Below, in pieces: positions 8,743-17,564 of a stretch of 64,000 nucleotides of DNA. The notes below the pieces were generated by a model, which was not told the DNA's origin, searched no databases, and worked only from the letters and a program-made list of their open reading frames with translations. How positions within the stretch are numbered: position 1 is the first letter of the stretch; every line of letters starts with the position of its first letter. The position numbers and the translations under genes were made by a program. This stretch comes from Alphaproteobacteria bacterium (GTDB lineage: Bacteria > Myxococcota_A > UBA796 > GCA-2862545): assembly GCA_020632925.1 (NCBI GenBank), contig JACKER010000009.1:372001-436000 (forward strand). Reading direction: 5' to 3'.

Positions 8743-9465
8743 TCAGGCTCCGAACATGCGCCGGAAGCGGTTCCAGTCGGGGGCAGCGAGCACCGGGTTG
8801 GTCCGAGCGACCTCGTCGAGCGTGTGCCAGTCGTCGTGATCGTCGATGCCGTACGCGTGGCCCGGGAGCAGGCGCAGGTTCCGGGGCAGCGTCAGCAGCC
8901 GCTCGTACAGCGTGTGCCACATCTGCTCGACGTCCCCGCCGGGCAGGTCGGTGCGGCCGCAGCCCTGCAGGAAGAGCGTGTCGCCCGAGACCAGCAGCTC
9001 GCCGCAACGGAAGCACTGCGAGCCCTGGGTGTGGCCGGGCGTGTGCAGGCACTCGATCTCGATGTCGCCGACCCTCACCCGCTGGCCCGAGGTCACGGGC
9101 CGCAGGTCGGACCGGGACAGGCCCGTCATCAACGTCACCATCTCGACGTCGTCGCCGTGGACGTGGATCGGGCAGGGCGCGTGCTCGAGCAGCGCAGCCA
9201 GGCCCTGCACGTCGTGCCCCATCATGGCGCCCCCGACGTGATCGGGGTGCCAGTGGGTGACGAGCGCGCCGGTGATCGTGAAGCCATCGGCGGCGGCGGC
9301 GTCGCGAATGCCCGGGATGTCCCACGCGGGGTCCACCACCACGCACTCCCGCGTCTGCCGGTCGCCCAGGAGGTAGACGTAGTTGGCCATCCCGGCGGCG
9401 ATCGGGTCGCCCTTGCCGAAGTCGCGTCCGGCGAGCAGCTGCCGGGTCCAGAGGCGGTCGTCCAT
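8743..9465 (-). CDS. MBL-fold metallo-hydrolase (glyoxalase II / persulfide dioxygenase-like)
   Basis: 240 residues. The metallo-beta-lactamase motif THWHPDHVGG supplies the first metal ligands, followed by HTPGHTQGSQCF, SGDTLFLQGCGRTD (bridging Asp) and LLPGHAYG (final His). The SGDTLFxxGCGRTD box is typical of the glyoxalase II/ETHE1-like subgroup, which hydrolyse S-acylglutathione-type thioesters or oxidise persulfides; which applies here cannot be read from sequence alone. The ATG at 9465 has GAGGG five bases upstream; a longer in-frame reading upstream lies antisense to the next gene and is not real. Confidence 0.87.
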   Translation of the reverse strand: MDDRLWTRQLLAGRDFGKGDPIAAGMANYVYLLGDRQTRECVVVDPAWDIPGIRDAAAADGFTITGALVTHWHPDHVGGAMMGHDVQGLAALLEHAPCPIHVHGDDVEMVTLMTGLSRSDLRPVTSGQRVRVGDIEIECLHTPGHTQGSQCFRCGELLVSGDTLFLQGCGRTDLPGGDVEQMWHTLYERLLTLPRNLRLLPGHAYGIDDHDDWHTLDEVARTNPVLAAPDWNRFRRMFGA

Positions 9466-9507
9466 GGAGCCCTCGGTATCCCGTGCCACCTGCGATAGCC
9501 TTGCGCG

Positions 9508-10887
9508 ATGCCGACCGAGCTGCACGACATCGAGGCCCTGGAAGCGCTGGCGGAGGGCGGCGGCGTCCCCGCCGACTGGGCGAACGTCCGCCTGGCGTTG
9601 CGGGCCCCGGATCGCGTACGCGGACTGCCGACCGAGGCCTGGGACGCGGCGCTGTGCCTGTACACGGGCGCCCGTGGCGCGACCGACGGCGTGCTCGCGG
9701 GGCTCGGGGGAGGACGCAAGGACGTCGCCGCGGCAGCCGAGTCCGCGGAGGCGATGGTGGCCTTCGGGTTGCTCCCGGAGGAAGCGTGCCCCTGGGTCGA
9801 CGCCGCCAGGGGGGCGCTCCGTGGCGACGGGCGCGACGCGGACGTGCTGCTCGCCTCGCTCCTCGCGGATCTGGGGGCCCTGGACCAGGAGATCCTGGGG
9901 GCGGCCGTGCGGGCGGGCTCCGACGGTCTGTGGTTCCTGCTCCCCCGGCTCGTCCTGGGCTTCGCGGAGGCACAGGAGCCCGCGCGTCTGGACGAGGTCG
10001 CGGCCGAGGTCGCCGCGCCGCTGGCGGCGGAGGAGCTGCGCAGGCCCGGCATCATCGGCCTGTCCCTGGCGCGCATGGGCGTCCCCGTCATCGCCTGCGA
10101 GGTCCCCGACGCGGATCTGGCGGTCGCCGCCGGGGAGCGGGTGGCCGGGAACCGCGCACCCTCGATCCCCGCCACCAGGGGATCGGCGCGCCGCCGGGCA
10201 CGACGCCTCGTGACCGACCTCCTGCGGGACGTCACCGGCCCCGCGGCGGCGTTGATGCGCGCGCTGGCCCGGATCGAGGAGGGGCCCGATCCGTACGAGC
10301 TGGTCGCCGCAGCCGCCTGGCTCGCCGCACGTCCACCCGCCGATCCCCTCCACGCCGTGCTGCGACATGGCGGAGGCGAGGACGCGAGGCTCCTGGCCCG
10401 CGCCCGGAGCGCGATGACCAGCGAGCGTCTTCCCGAGCTGGTGCTCGCCCTCGAGGGCTACGATCTGCGGCAGGTGCCCGCGGTGGCGCTGACCGGTCCC
10501 TGGCTCGGCGCCGACCAGGAGGGCCTGCTCGACGCCGTGACGGCGCTGGCCTTCGAGAGTCGGGGGGCCGACCGCCGCGCGGACGTGGCGGGCTGCGCCG
10601 TGATGGCGCGCCGGCCGGACCTGGTCGTGGAGCTGCTCGCCGACCGCGCGAGCCGCGACTCGGGCCTGATGTACGCGCGCTACGCCTCCACCGAGGAGGT
10701 GCTGGGCGCGCTCCTCGAGCAGCTCGTCCCCGCCGAGCCCGCGTCGCGCCGCCTCTACGCCTGGGCCCTCTGCGATCAGGCCGACCGGGCCGCGTTCGAT
10801 CGGCTGGAGGCCGTCGCCGCGAGCTTCCCCGGGGACGAGGCGCTCGGGCCCATCGTGGCCCGCGGTCGGGCGTTGCTAGGGGGCTGA
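9508..10887 (+). CDS. Hypothetical all-helical protein (repeat-like)
   Basis: 459 residues, almost entirely predicted helix, with Ala/Leu/Glu-rich pairs recurring every 35-45 residues (for example DVAAAAESAEAMVAFGLLPE, VLLASLLADLGALD, LVLALEGYD). It has no signal peptide or membrane helix. The pattern suggests an alpha-solenoid such as HEAT- or TPR-like scaffolds, but no signature could be matched. The start at 9508 (ATG) leaves a 42-base divergent spacer to the MBL-fold gene, which must hold both promoters. Confidence 0.7.
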   Translation: MPTELHDIEALEALAEGGGVPADWANVRLALRAPDRVRGLPTEAWDAALCLYTGARGATDGVLAGLGGGRKDVAAAAESAEAMVAFGLLPEEACPWVDAARGALRGDGRDADVLLASLLADLGALDQEILGAAVRAGSDGLWFLLPRLVLGFAEAQEPARLDEVAAEVAAPLAAEELRRPGIIGLSLARMGVPVIACEVPDADLAVAAGERVAGNRAPSIPATRGSARRRARRLVTDLLRDVTGPAAALMRALARIEEGPDPYELVAAAAWLAARPPADPLHAVLRHGGGEDARLLARARSAMTSERLPELVLALEGYDLRQVPAVALTGPWLGADQEGLLDAVTALAFESRGADRRADVAGCAVMARRPDLVVELLADRASRDSGLMYARYASTEEVLGALLEQLVPAEPASRRLYAWALCDQADRAAFDRLEAVAASFPGDEALGPIVARGRALLGG

Positions 10888-10939
10888 CCCGCGGGGTAGC
10901 CTGTCCCTCCCCACGAGCAGTCACCCGGGAGGTAGGACC

Positions 10940-11416
10940 ATGGGTCACGGACCTGCACGCGAGCTGAGCACCGAGTCCGGCGAGATCCCGGAGCTCCGCG
11001 CCGATCTCGCGCAGAAGCTGAGCGCCGCGCTCGAGAAGCTGGACGCGACGAACGCCGAGTTCAAGCAGAAGCGCGACGACGAGCGGCTGGCGCAGCTGGT
11101 CAAGTCCTGGAACAAGACCTGCCGGGAGATCGACGAGCACCTGCGGCTCGTCGCCAAGGTGCTGATCGCGAGCCACCAGCTCTCGCTCGACATCGGCAGC
11201 GACGGCGGCGGCTTCACCACCAAGCCGTTCCTCGAGGAGATGCGGGAGATCTTCCCCAAGCTCCAGTTCAAGCTCAACGAGGACGCCACCGTGGACGCGG
11301 TCTCGGACGGCGTTCACCTGGGCAAGCGCCCCGTCGCCGAGATCGACTACGCGTGGCTCGAGGAGATGGCGGTCGACTGGGCCGCGCGCTCGGCGATCAA
11401 GGTCGCTGGGGGCTGA
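10940..11416 (+). CDS. Hypothetical cytoplasmic coiled-coil protein
   Basis: 158 residues. Residues ~15-75 form a charged coiled coil (LRADLAQKLSAALEKLDATN, FKQKRDDERLAQLVKSWNK); the rest is mixed. A strong ribosome site (GGAGGTAGG, just before ATG 10940) supports the start. Its stop lies inside the 3' end of the converging kinase gene: the two coding regions overlap by 20 bases. No family recognised. Confidence 0.7.
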   Translation: MGHGPARELSTESGEIPELRADLAQKLSAALEKLDATNAEFKQKRDDERLAQLVKSWNKTCREIDEHLRLVAKVLIASHQLSLDIGSDGGGFTTKPFLEEMREIFPKLQFKLNEDATVDAVSDGVHLGKRPVAEIDYAWLEEMAVDWAARSAIKVAGG

Positions 11417-12860
11417 TCCCCCAGGTCGCGCCGAGTCGCACGAACTCCGCGGCCTCCTCCCGGTCGAACACCTGGTCCTCGGTGGCCCCCTGGACGTGCA
11501 TCAGCAGCACGTCGGCCCCGACCATCCCGAGGCGCCCGCCGGTGCAGGCGGCGTGCGCGCTCCGCGCGATGGGTAGGCCCGCCTCCCCTCCGCGCGCCGT
11601 CCCGAGCCGCGTCTCCATCTCGGTCGCCATGGACGCACAGCCCGTGCGCGCGACCGAGGGCCAGATCGCGCCGACCAGCCCGGCCACCCCGAGCGTGCCG
11701 GCGCCGGCGACCATCAGGAACGCACCGAGCCCGGCCAGGAGCAGCGCGCCGGCGACCATGGCCGCGACGGTCCCTGGCGACACGCCGCGAGGAGGTGCCA
11801 CGGCGGGTGGTGCGGCGGACGCGCCCGGCTCGGACCACCGATCGGTGCTCGCGGGCGTGGTCGCGTTGGTGGTGGCCGGCGCCTCCATCCAGGCGAACGT
11901 GTCGGAGGCGACCGGCTCCTCCCCCGTCCCCTGCTCCACGAGCGTGCGACCCGTGAGCGGTCCCGCGACCGGCGCCGGGCCCGCCAGCACCTCGACCGCC
12001 GACCAGGCTCGGAGCGTCGGCCCCACCGCGCGCTCCGCGACGGTCCGACAGCGAGCGGCGACCTCGGCGGCGTTCGGCCGGCGCTCGTGCTCGTAGGCGA
12101 GGGTCGCCTCGAGGAGCGCGATCAGCTCGGCGTCGTCCCACGTGCGGCGAACGGCGTCACGGAGGCGGTCCACGCGCTCGCGGTGCGCATCGGGTCGAGC
12201 GGCGGCGGTCTCCGGGCGCAACCCGGTGAGCAGCTCCACCAGCGTGATCCCGAGCGCGTACACGTCGCCCGCGGGCTCGTCGACCAGCTCGAGGCGCTCG
12301 GGCGACATGTAGGCCGGCGTCCCGTAGGCGCGGTTGCGGGTCTTCGCCTCCCGAGCGTCGAAGTCCGCGCGCGCGATGCCGAAGTCCAACAGCACGACCT
12401 CGCCGGCGGCCGACAGGTGGACGTTGGAGGGCTTGATGTCCCGGTGGACGAGCCGCAGCGGGCGGCCCGGCTCGAGCTCCGCACGGTGGACGACGTCGAG
12501 CGTGGTCGCCACCGCGGCCACGAGCTCCAACGCCGCGCGCGGGGGCAGCGGGCGCCGCGCGACCAGGCGGTCCACGGACACCCCGGAGACCAGCTCCATG
12601 ACCACGGTCCAGCGGCCGTCCAGCCGGACCAGGGCGTCGACGCCCACCAGCCCCGGGTGCCGCACGAGCCCCAGCAGGCGCGCCTCGTCGCGGAGCCGCG
12701 CCAGGCGGTCGGGGCGGACCTCGCCGTCGTGCAGGACCTTGAGGGCCACGTCCCGCACGAACCCCGCCTCGCCGAGGAGACGGGCGGCATAGACGGTGCC
12801 GAAGCCGCCGGCCCCGAGGACGCCACCCACCAGGTAGCGACGACCGACGCCCTCGCTCAC
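11397..12860 (-). CDS. Membrane Ser/Thr protein kinase
   Basis: 487 residues from GTG 12860, which has GGAGG five bases upstream; the in-frame extension beyond it is Arg/Ser-rich and antisense to other genes. The kinase domain (about 1-270) has LGAGGFGTVYAA, ALKVL, LVHRDIKPSN, LLDFGIA, TPAYMSPE and DVYALGITLVELLTG, so all catalytic motifs are intact. A hydrophobic stretch (GTVAAMVAGALLLAGLGAFLMVAG) anchors it, followed by a ~90-residue external domain with two Cys. It sits 16 bases behind a small lipoprotein gene and is probably cotranscribed with it. Confidence 0.9.
   Translation of the reverse strand: MSEGVGRRYLVGGVLGAGGFGTVYAARLLGEAGFVRDVALKVLHDGEVRPDRLARLRDEARLLGLVRHPGLVGVDALVRLDGRWTVVMELVSGVSVDRLVARRPLPPRAALELVAAVATTLDVVHRAELEPGRPLRLVHRDIKPSNVHLSAAGEVVLLDFGIARADFDAREAKTRNRAYGTPAYMSPERLELVDEPAGDVYALGITLVELLTGLRPETAAARPDAHRERVDRLRDAVRRTWDDAELIALLEATLAYEHERRPNAAEVAARCRTVAERAVGPTLRAWSAVEVLAGPAPVAGPLTGRTLVEQGTGEEPVASDTFAWMEAPATTNATTPASTDRWSEPGASAAPPAVAPPRGVSPGTVAAMVAGALLLAGLGAFLMVAGAGTLGVAGLVGAIWPSVARTGCASMATEMETRLGTARGGEAGLPIARSAHAACTGGRLGMVGADVLLMHVQGATEDQVFDREEAAEFVRLGATWGISPQRP
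11406..11424. terminator. Hairpin in overlapping convergent gene ends
   Basis: CTGGGGG (11406-11412) pairs perfectly with CCCCCAG (11418-11424) across a five-base loop that contains the upstream gene's stop codon. It is placed where both converging transcripts end; there is no T-run. Confidence 0.4.
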
Positions 12861-12876
12861 GGGGCCTCCGCCGCGG

Positions 12877-13215
12877 TCACACCGCCGATTCGACCTGGAG
12901 CTGAACGTCGCGCTCGAGCGCGGTCTCGTCGCAGCTCTCCGGCTCCTCCACGTCGACCTCCTGGCCGAACGGCTCGAAGCCGACCTGGACGGCGTAGAGG
13001 TTGTACGTCCCGGGCGCGACCATGCACTGGTAGTCGCCTCCCCCGAGATCCTCGCAGTCCGTGTTGGAGAGCGAGACGTCCGCACCCTCGATGCCGGCGT
13101 TGGCGGGATCGGTGACGTGGACCAGCACGGCCACCTCCTCGCAGCCCTCCTCCCCGTTCTTGCCGCAAGCAGCCAGGGCCAACAGGGTTGCGAGGGCGAG
13201 CCGACGTGCGTTCAT
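12877..13215 (-). CDS. Small lipoprotein with Ig/carboxypeptidase-regulatory-like fold
   Basis: 112 residues with a lipobox signal peptide (MNARRLALATLLALAACGKN, Cys17 lipidated). The mature part reads as a small beta-sandwich: VAVLVHVTDPANAGIEGADV, YQCMVAPGTYNLYAVQVGFE, DVQLQVESAV, resembling carboxypeptidase-regulatory-like/transthyretin-type domains. Conserved-looking Cys pairs suggest disulfides. It precedes the kinase gene by 16 bases on the same strand, so it may be an accessory of that kinase's external domain (inference). Confidence 0.75.
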   Translation of the reverse strand: MNARRLALATLLALAACGKNGEEGCEEVAVLVHVTDPANAGIEGADVSLSNTDCEDLGGGDYQCMVAPGTYNLYAVQVGFEPFGQEVDVEEPESCDETALERDVQLQVESAV

Positions 13216-13246
13216 GGATCCTCCGAAGCACGGATCCTACACGACA

Positions 13247-14107
13247 TCAGGCCTGCGCGATGCTCTCCGCCAGCTCGCGCAGCCTCGCCTCGCTCAGCTT
13301 CCAGCGACGGTTGCAGAAGTGGCAGGTGACCTCGGCACCGTGGTCCTCGTCCGCCATCACCCGGATCTCGTCGGGACCGAGCGCCACCAGCATGGCCTCG
13401 ATGCGACCGATCGTGCAGCGGCATTGCCAGACCAGCTCGCGCTGTTCCAGCACCTGCACGCGGTCCTCGCCGAGCCCACCGAAGGCGAGCGAGCGCACGA
13501 CCTCGGCCCGATCGGCGTCCCGGAGCCAGCCGTAGCGCTCCTCGAACGCCGCCAGGGACAGCGACGGGGCGTCGGGGTCCGAGGGCAGCCGCTCCACGAG
13601 GTACCCGGCAGCCCGCAGGACCGAGCCGTCCGCGCGGAGGTGGACGTCGATGCCGAGCAGGGCGTCCACCTGCTCGCTGCGGCCGAGGTGGTTGGCCAGG
13701 GCCTCCTCGAGCGGCTCGCCGCTGATCTCCGTCACCCCGCGGTAGAGCTCGCGCCCGCCAGCGTGCTTGATCATCAGCAGCATGCCGGCGACCCGGTCGT
13801 CGGGGAGGTGCAGATCGGCGGGCGTCAGCCGCGCCCGGAGCGCACCGCCCGCCGTGAGGTCGGCATAGACCGCCACCGCGGGCTGCTCTCCCTGGATCTG
13901 GAGCACGAGCGCCTCGTCACCCTTGATGTGCGCCGAAGCCAGCGCCACCGCCACGATGGCCTGGGCCGCGAGACGCCCCCCGTCCGCGTTCAAGCCGTGT
14001 CGCTCGATCGTCCGCTGCGCGAGCGCGCTCGCGTCGACCATCAACAACCGGGCAGCGCCATCGGCGAGCAGTCCCCGGATCAGCATCCCCGTCGCTTCGT
14101 CGGACAT
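13247..14107 (-). CDS. hslO: Hsp33 redox-regulated chaperone
   Basis: 286 residues, the usual Hsp33 length. The fold-typical segments are present (LAAQAIVAVALASAHIKGDE, then the ELYRGVTEISGE region) and the C-terminal zinc/redox switch is intact as a CxC (QCRC, about residues 228-230) and a CxxC (CHFC, about 262-265). Hsp33 is a cytoplasmic holdase activated by oxidation that releases zinc from these four Cys. ATG at 14107; a 38-base spacer separates it from the divergent glycosyltransferase gene. Confidence 0.92.
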   Translation of the reverse strand: MSDEATGMLIRGLLADGAARLLMVDASALAQRTIERHGLNADGGRLAAQAIVAVALASAHIKGDEALVLQIQGEQPAVAVYADLTAGGALRARLTPADLHLPDDRVAGMLLMIKHAGGRELYRGVTEISGEPLEEALANHLGRSEQVDALLGIDVHLRADGSVLRAAGYLVERLPSDPDAPSLSLAAFEERYGWLRDADRAEVVRSLAFGGLGEDRVQVLEQRELVWQCRCTIGRIEAMLVALGPDEIRVMADEDHGAEVTCHFCNRRWKLSEARLRELAESIAQA

Positions 14108-14145
14108 GGGATCGCACGTACCTCGTCGGGCACCGCCCGAGCTAC

Positions 14146-14847
14146 GTGACCGACGTGCGGATCGCCGTCGTCATCCCAGCGCTGGACGAAGAGGAGAGCC
14201 TGCCCCTGGTCCTAGGCGATCTGCCGCCCGGGATGCGGATCGTGGTGGTGGACAACGGCTCGACCGACGGGACCGCCAGGGTCGCCCGCGAGGGAGGCGC
14301 CGAGGTCGTGCTCGCCCCCCGGCGGGGCTACGGCACGGCCGTCCAGGCGGGCATGAACCACCTGCGCGCCGATCCGCCCGACGTCCTCGTGATCCTCGAC
14401 GGCGATCACGCCGACGACCCCGGGCTCGTCCCCACCCTGGTCGAGCCCATCGCGACCGGGCGCGCCGATCTCGTGCTCACCGATCGGAGCCGCACCGCCG
14501 AGCCGGGGGCGCTCACGCCGGTGCAGCGCTTCGGCAACGCGCTCGCGACCCGCCTCATCGCTCGGTCGACCGGCCACCGGTACGCGGACATGGGCCCCTT
14601 CCGAGCGATCCGCTGGGACGCGCTGCTGCGCCTCGGCATGGTCGACCCGACCTGGGGCTGGAACGTCGAGATGCAGATCAAGGCGGTGCGCGCGCACCTG
14701 CGCATCCTCGAGCTGCCGGTCCCGTACCGCGCCCGCGCCCGCGGCCAGAGCAAGGTCAGCGGCACGCTCCGGGGGGCCGCCCGCGCGGGGGTCCGCATCC
14801 TGTGGGCCGTTCGCTACTATGCACACGCTCCCCTCCCCCCACCCTGA
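14146..14847 (+). CDS. Family 2 glycosyltransferase (dolichol-phosphate-mannose-synthase-like)
   Basis: 233 residues, GTG start. The GT-A fold motifs are VVIPALDEEESLPLVL, VVDNGSTDGTA, and the metal-binding DGDHADDP, followed by FRAIRWDALLRLGM and WGWNVEMQIKA, typical of DPM1/polyprenyl-phosphate glycosyltransferases. There is no C-terminal membrane domain, so it is the short soluble form, which probably transfers a sugar from a nucleotide donor to a lipid phosphate at the inner face of the membrane. Lies 15 bases before mpl. Confidence 0.87.
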   Translation: MTDVRIAVVIPALDEEESLPLVLGDLPPGMRIVVVDNGSTDGTARVAREGGAEVVLAPRRGYGTAVQAGMNHLRADPPDVLVILDGDHADDPGLVPTLVEPIATGRADLVLTDRSRTAEPGALTPVQRFGNALATRLIARSTGHRYADMGPFRAIRWDALLRLGMVDPTWGWNVEMQIKAVRAHLRILELPVPYRARARGQSKVSGTLRGAARAGVRILWAVRYYAHAPLPPP

Positions 14848-14862
14848 CGCCCCGGTCCCGCC

Positions 14863-16296
14863 ATGCCTCACGTCGTCCCCGATCCGTCCACCCTCCGCAC
14901 CGTCCACGTCATGGGCATCGCCGGCACCGCCATGGCCGCGCTCGCGGGGATGCTCCACGACGCCGGCTACGAGGTCACCGGAAGCGACACCGCGATCTAC
15001 CCGCCGATGTCGGACTACCTCGCGTCCCTCCAGATCCCCGTGAAGACCGGCTACGTGGCGTCCAACCTCGATCACTCGCCAGACCTGGTGATCGTCGGGA
15101 ACGTGATCCGCGCGGAGTACGAGGAGGCGAAGGCCGTCCTCGAGCGAGACCTGCCCTACTGCAGCTTCCCCGAGGCCTTCGGCGCGCTCTTCCTCAAGGA
15201 CGCGCACAGCGTCGTCGTCGCGGGGACCCACGGCAAGACGACGACCACCGCCATCACCGCCTGGTTGCTCGAGGCCGCGGGGATGCAGCCCGGCTTCCTC
15301 GTGGGCGGCATCGCGCGCAACTTCGATCGGACGGCCCGCCGCGGCGCCGGCGAAGTGTTCGTGGTGGAGGGCGACGAGTACGACACGGCCTTCTTCGACA
15401 AGGGTCCCAAGTTCCTGCACTACCGCCCACGGACCGTGATTCTCACGTCCGTCGAGTTCGACCACGCCGACATCTACCGGGACCTCGATCACGTCAAGCA
15501 GAGCTTCCGCAAGCTCATGGCCATCGTGCCGGAGGACGGCACGCTGGTGGTCCGCGGCGACGATCCGGGCGCGATGGACGTGGCGGCCGACGCGCGCTGC
15601 CGGGTGCTCCGCTATGGCCCCGGCCAGGACTGGGACGGCGAGGTGCTGGGCGTGGACCAGGAGCGCGGCGTGATGCGGTTCCGGGTCACCGACCACGGCG
15701 TGGAGGTCGGCACGTTCGAGTCCTGCATGGTCGGTACGCACAACCTGTACAACCAGGTCGCCGCCGCCGCGGCCGCCATCGCCGCCGGCGCGCCTCCCGA
15801 GTCCCTCGCGCGCGGCTTCGCCACCTTCGGCGGCATCAAGCGCCGCCAGGAGGTGATCGGGGAGCCCGGCGGGGTCACGGTGATCGACGACTTCGCCCAC
15901 CACCCCACCGCCGTCGCGGTCACGCTGGACGCGCTGCGCCAGCGCTTCGGGGATCGGCGCCTGTGGGCGATCTGGGAGCCACGGTCCGCCACGAGCCGCC
16001 GAGCGGTCTTCCAGGAGGACTACGCGAGGGCGTTCGGCGCCGCCGACCAGGTGATCGTGGCGACGCCGTTCGACCAGTCGCGCATCGAGGAGGAGGACCG
16101 CTTCTCCTCCGAGCGCCTGGTCCGTGAGCTGCAGGACGCAGGGGTGGACGCCATCGAGCTGCCGGACGCGGACACCATCGCGCGCACCGTCGCGACGCGT
16201 GCGATGCCGCGCGACGTGATCGCGATCCTGTCGAACGGCGGGTTCGGCGGCCTGCACCGCAAGCTGCTGGACCTGCTCGATCAGCGGTTCAGCTGA
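14863..16296 (+). CDS. mpl: UDP-N-acetylmuramate:L-alanyl-gamma-D-glutamyl-meso-diaminopimelate ligase
   Basis: 477 residues. Mur-ligase architecture: N-terminal HVMGIAGTAMAALAGML, ATP P-loop GTHGKTTTT, then EGDEYDTAFFDKGPKFLHY, the Mpl-type box distinguishing it from MurC, and DDFAHHPTAV in the C-terminal domain. Mpl reattaches recycled murein tripeptide to UDP-MurNAc, saving de novo synthesis. Its TGA shares the 8-bp palindrome TCAGCTGA (16289-16296) with the stop codon of the converging gene. Confidence 0.93.
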   Translation: MPHVVPDPSTLRTVHVMGIAGTAMAALAGMLHDAGYEVTGSDTAIYPPMSDYLASLQIPVKTGYVASNLDHSPDLVIVGNVIRAEYEEAKAVLERDLPYCSFPEAFGALFLKDAHSVVVAGTHGKTTTTAITAWLLEAAGMQPGFLVGGIARNFDRTARRGAGEVFVVEGDEYDTAFFDKGPKFLHYRPRTVILTSVEFDHADIYRDLDHVKQSFRKLMAIVPEDGTLVVRGDDPGAMDVAADARCRVLRYGPGQDWDGEVLGVDQERGVMRFRVTDHGVEVGTFESCMVGTHNLYNQVAAAAAAIAAGAPPESLARGFATFGGIKRRQEVIGEPGGVTVIDDFAHHPTAVAVTLDALRQRFGDRRLWAIWEPRSATSRRAVFQEDYARAFGAADQVIVATPFDQSRIEEEDRFSSERLVRELQDAGVDAIELPDADTIARTVATRAMPRDVIAILSNGGFGGLHRKLLDLLDQRFS

Positions 16297-17161
16297 CGCT
16301 CTCGCGGAGCTTGCGCGCGGTCGCGGCGAGCTCGGGGCCCGCCGCCTGCTCGATGGCGAGGATCGCAGCGACCTGCTCGGCGTGGCCCGCCTCGTCCCCT
16401 GCCGCTCGCAGCGCCGACGCCAGGACCTCGTGGGCATAGACCAGCTCGCCGGGCTCCGCGCCCTGCTGGACGCAGATCTGGAGGCAGCCGAGGGCGTGGG
16501 TGACGGCGGGGACCGGCTCGCCGAGCGCGAGGTGGGTCTTGGCCAGGCGATACTCCGCCCGCTCGACGTGAACCCAGGTCCCCGCGCGCTCCCAGCAGGA
16601 GAACGCGAGCTGCGAGGCGCTGCGCAGCACCTGGTTCGCCTCGACCCCTCGGTCGGTCCGCGACTCGAGGTCGCACGCCAGGTTGTTCGCGGCGGCGGCC
16701 ACCGCGCGGACCGCGGGATCGTCCGACGGGAGCTGGAACGCGCCCGCACCCGCGCGGCCCAGCCACCGCCCGGCCGTGACCATGTCGCCGCGAGCGGCGC
16801 GCATCCCGAGGGCGTTGGACCACACGAGGACCTCGCCGCTGGCCCGCTGGGGCCCATCGCCGGGCACGTTCGCCAGCACGGCCTCGTCGGCGTCCCGCGC
16901 CAACTCGATCGCCAGGCGGGCCCGTACGACCGGCGGCGAGCCGGCGTGCGAGCCGAACCCGGCCTGGAGCAGCTCCAGGGCTTCGTCGTACCGGCCGAGG
17001 TGCTCCCCGAGCACGTGCATCGCCAGGCCGGCGAGCGCCGGCGCGGACTCCGGTGACCCCTCGAGGTCGGCCGCCATCGCCGCCAGGGTCCCCGCGACCT
17101 CCTCCGGGTCGGCGGCGTGCCGGCGCCACCCCTCCGCGATCCGGTCCTTCATCTCGCTCAT
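16289..17161 (-). CDS. Hypothetical helical repeat (TPR-like) protein
   Basis: 290 residues, helical throughout, with repeat-like units such as VLGEHLGRYDEALELLQAGF, EYRLAKTHLALGEPVPAVTH and HEVLASALRAAGDEAGHAEQ, resembling degenerate TPRs. Start at ATG 17161 because it overlaps the upstream TGA as ATGA. Converges on mpl with an 8-base overlap. No enzymatic motif; a protein-binding role is inferred only from the helical-repeat pattern. Confidence 0.68.
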   Translation of the reverse strand: MSEMKDRIAEGWRRHAADPEEVAGTLAAMAADLEGSPESAPALAGLAMHVLGEHLGRYDEALELLQAGFGSHAGSPPVVRARLAIELARDADEAVLANVPGDGPQRASGEVLVWSNALGMRAARGDMVTAGRWLGRAGAGAFQLPSDDPAVRAVAAAANNLACDLESRTDRGVEANQVLRSASQLAFSCWERAGTWVHVERAEYRLAKTHLALGEPVPAVTHALGCLQICVQQGAEPGELVYAHEVLASALRAAGDEAGHAEQVAAILAIEQAAGPELAATARKLRESVS

Positions 17162-17478
17162 GCGTCCTCGTCGCCTCCGCTGCCGCCATCCGTCCGAAGC
17201 CGATGGGCATACCTGGTGTAGTCCGGGATCTCGCGGGTCGCGATCGCGTCCTGGTCCTCGTCGTCGGGCGGCACCAGCCGGAGCTCGAGCTCCTCGACCA
17301 GCGCCTCGACGGAGCTGCGATCGGTCAGATCCCAGGTGCCGTCGGGAGCGCGCTGGCGCAGCAGCGCCTCGGCCTCGCGGAGGCCACCCCCGATCAGCAG
17401 GCGCAGGAGGTCGCGCACCTCCGCGTGGTCGAGCCAGGCCACCGCGGCGGCCACCTCCCGCTCGATGTCGTCGGGCAT
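17158..17478 (-). CDS. Small hypothetical acidic protein
   Basis: 106 residues from ATG 17478, preceded by GGAGGGG. The first half is a helical pair (DDIEREVAAAVAWLDHAEVR, LIGGGLREAEALLRQ); the tail is acidic and hydrophilic (VPPDDEDQD). The stop overlaps the start of the following TPR-like gene (ATGA), so the two are cotranslated. No family recognised. Confidence 0.6.
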   Translation of the reverse strand: MPDDIEREVAAAVAWLDHAEVRDLLRLLIGGGLREAEALLRQRAPDGTWDLTDRSSVEALVEELELRLVPPDDEDQDAIATREIPDYTRYAHRLRTDGGSGGDEDA

Positions 17479-17564
17479 CGCCCCTCCCATCCGACACACC
17501 ATAGAGAGCGCGCACCCTGGGCGCCAGCCGTCGCACTCGAGCCCGCGCGGGTTAGCCCCCAGCG

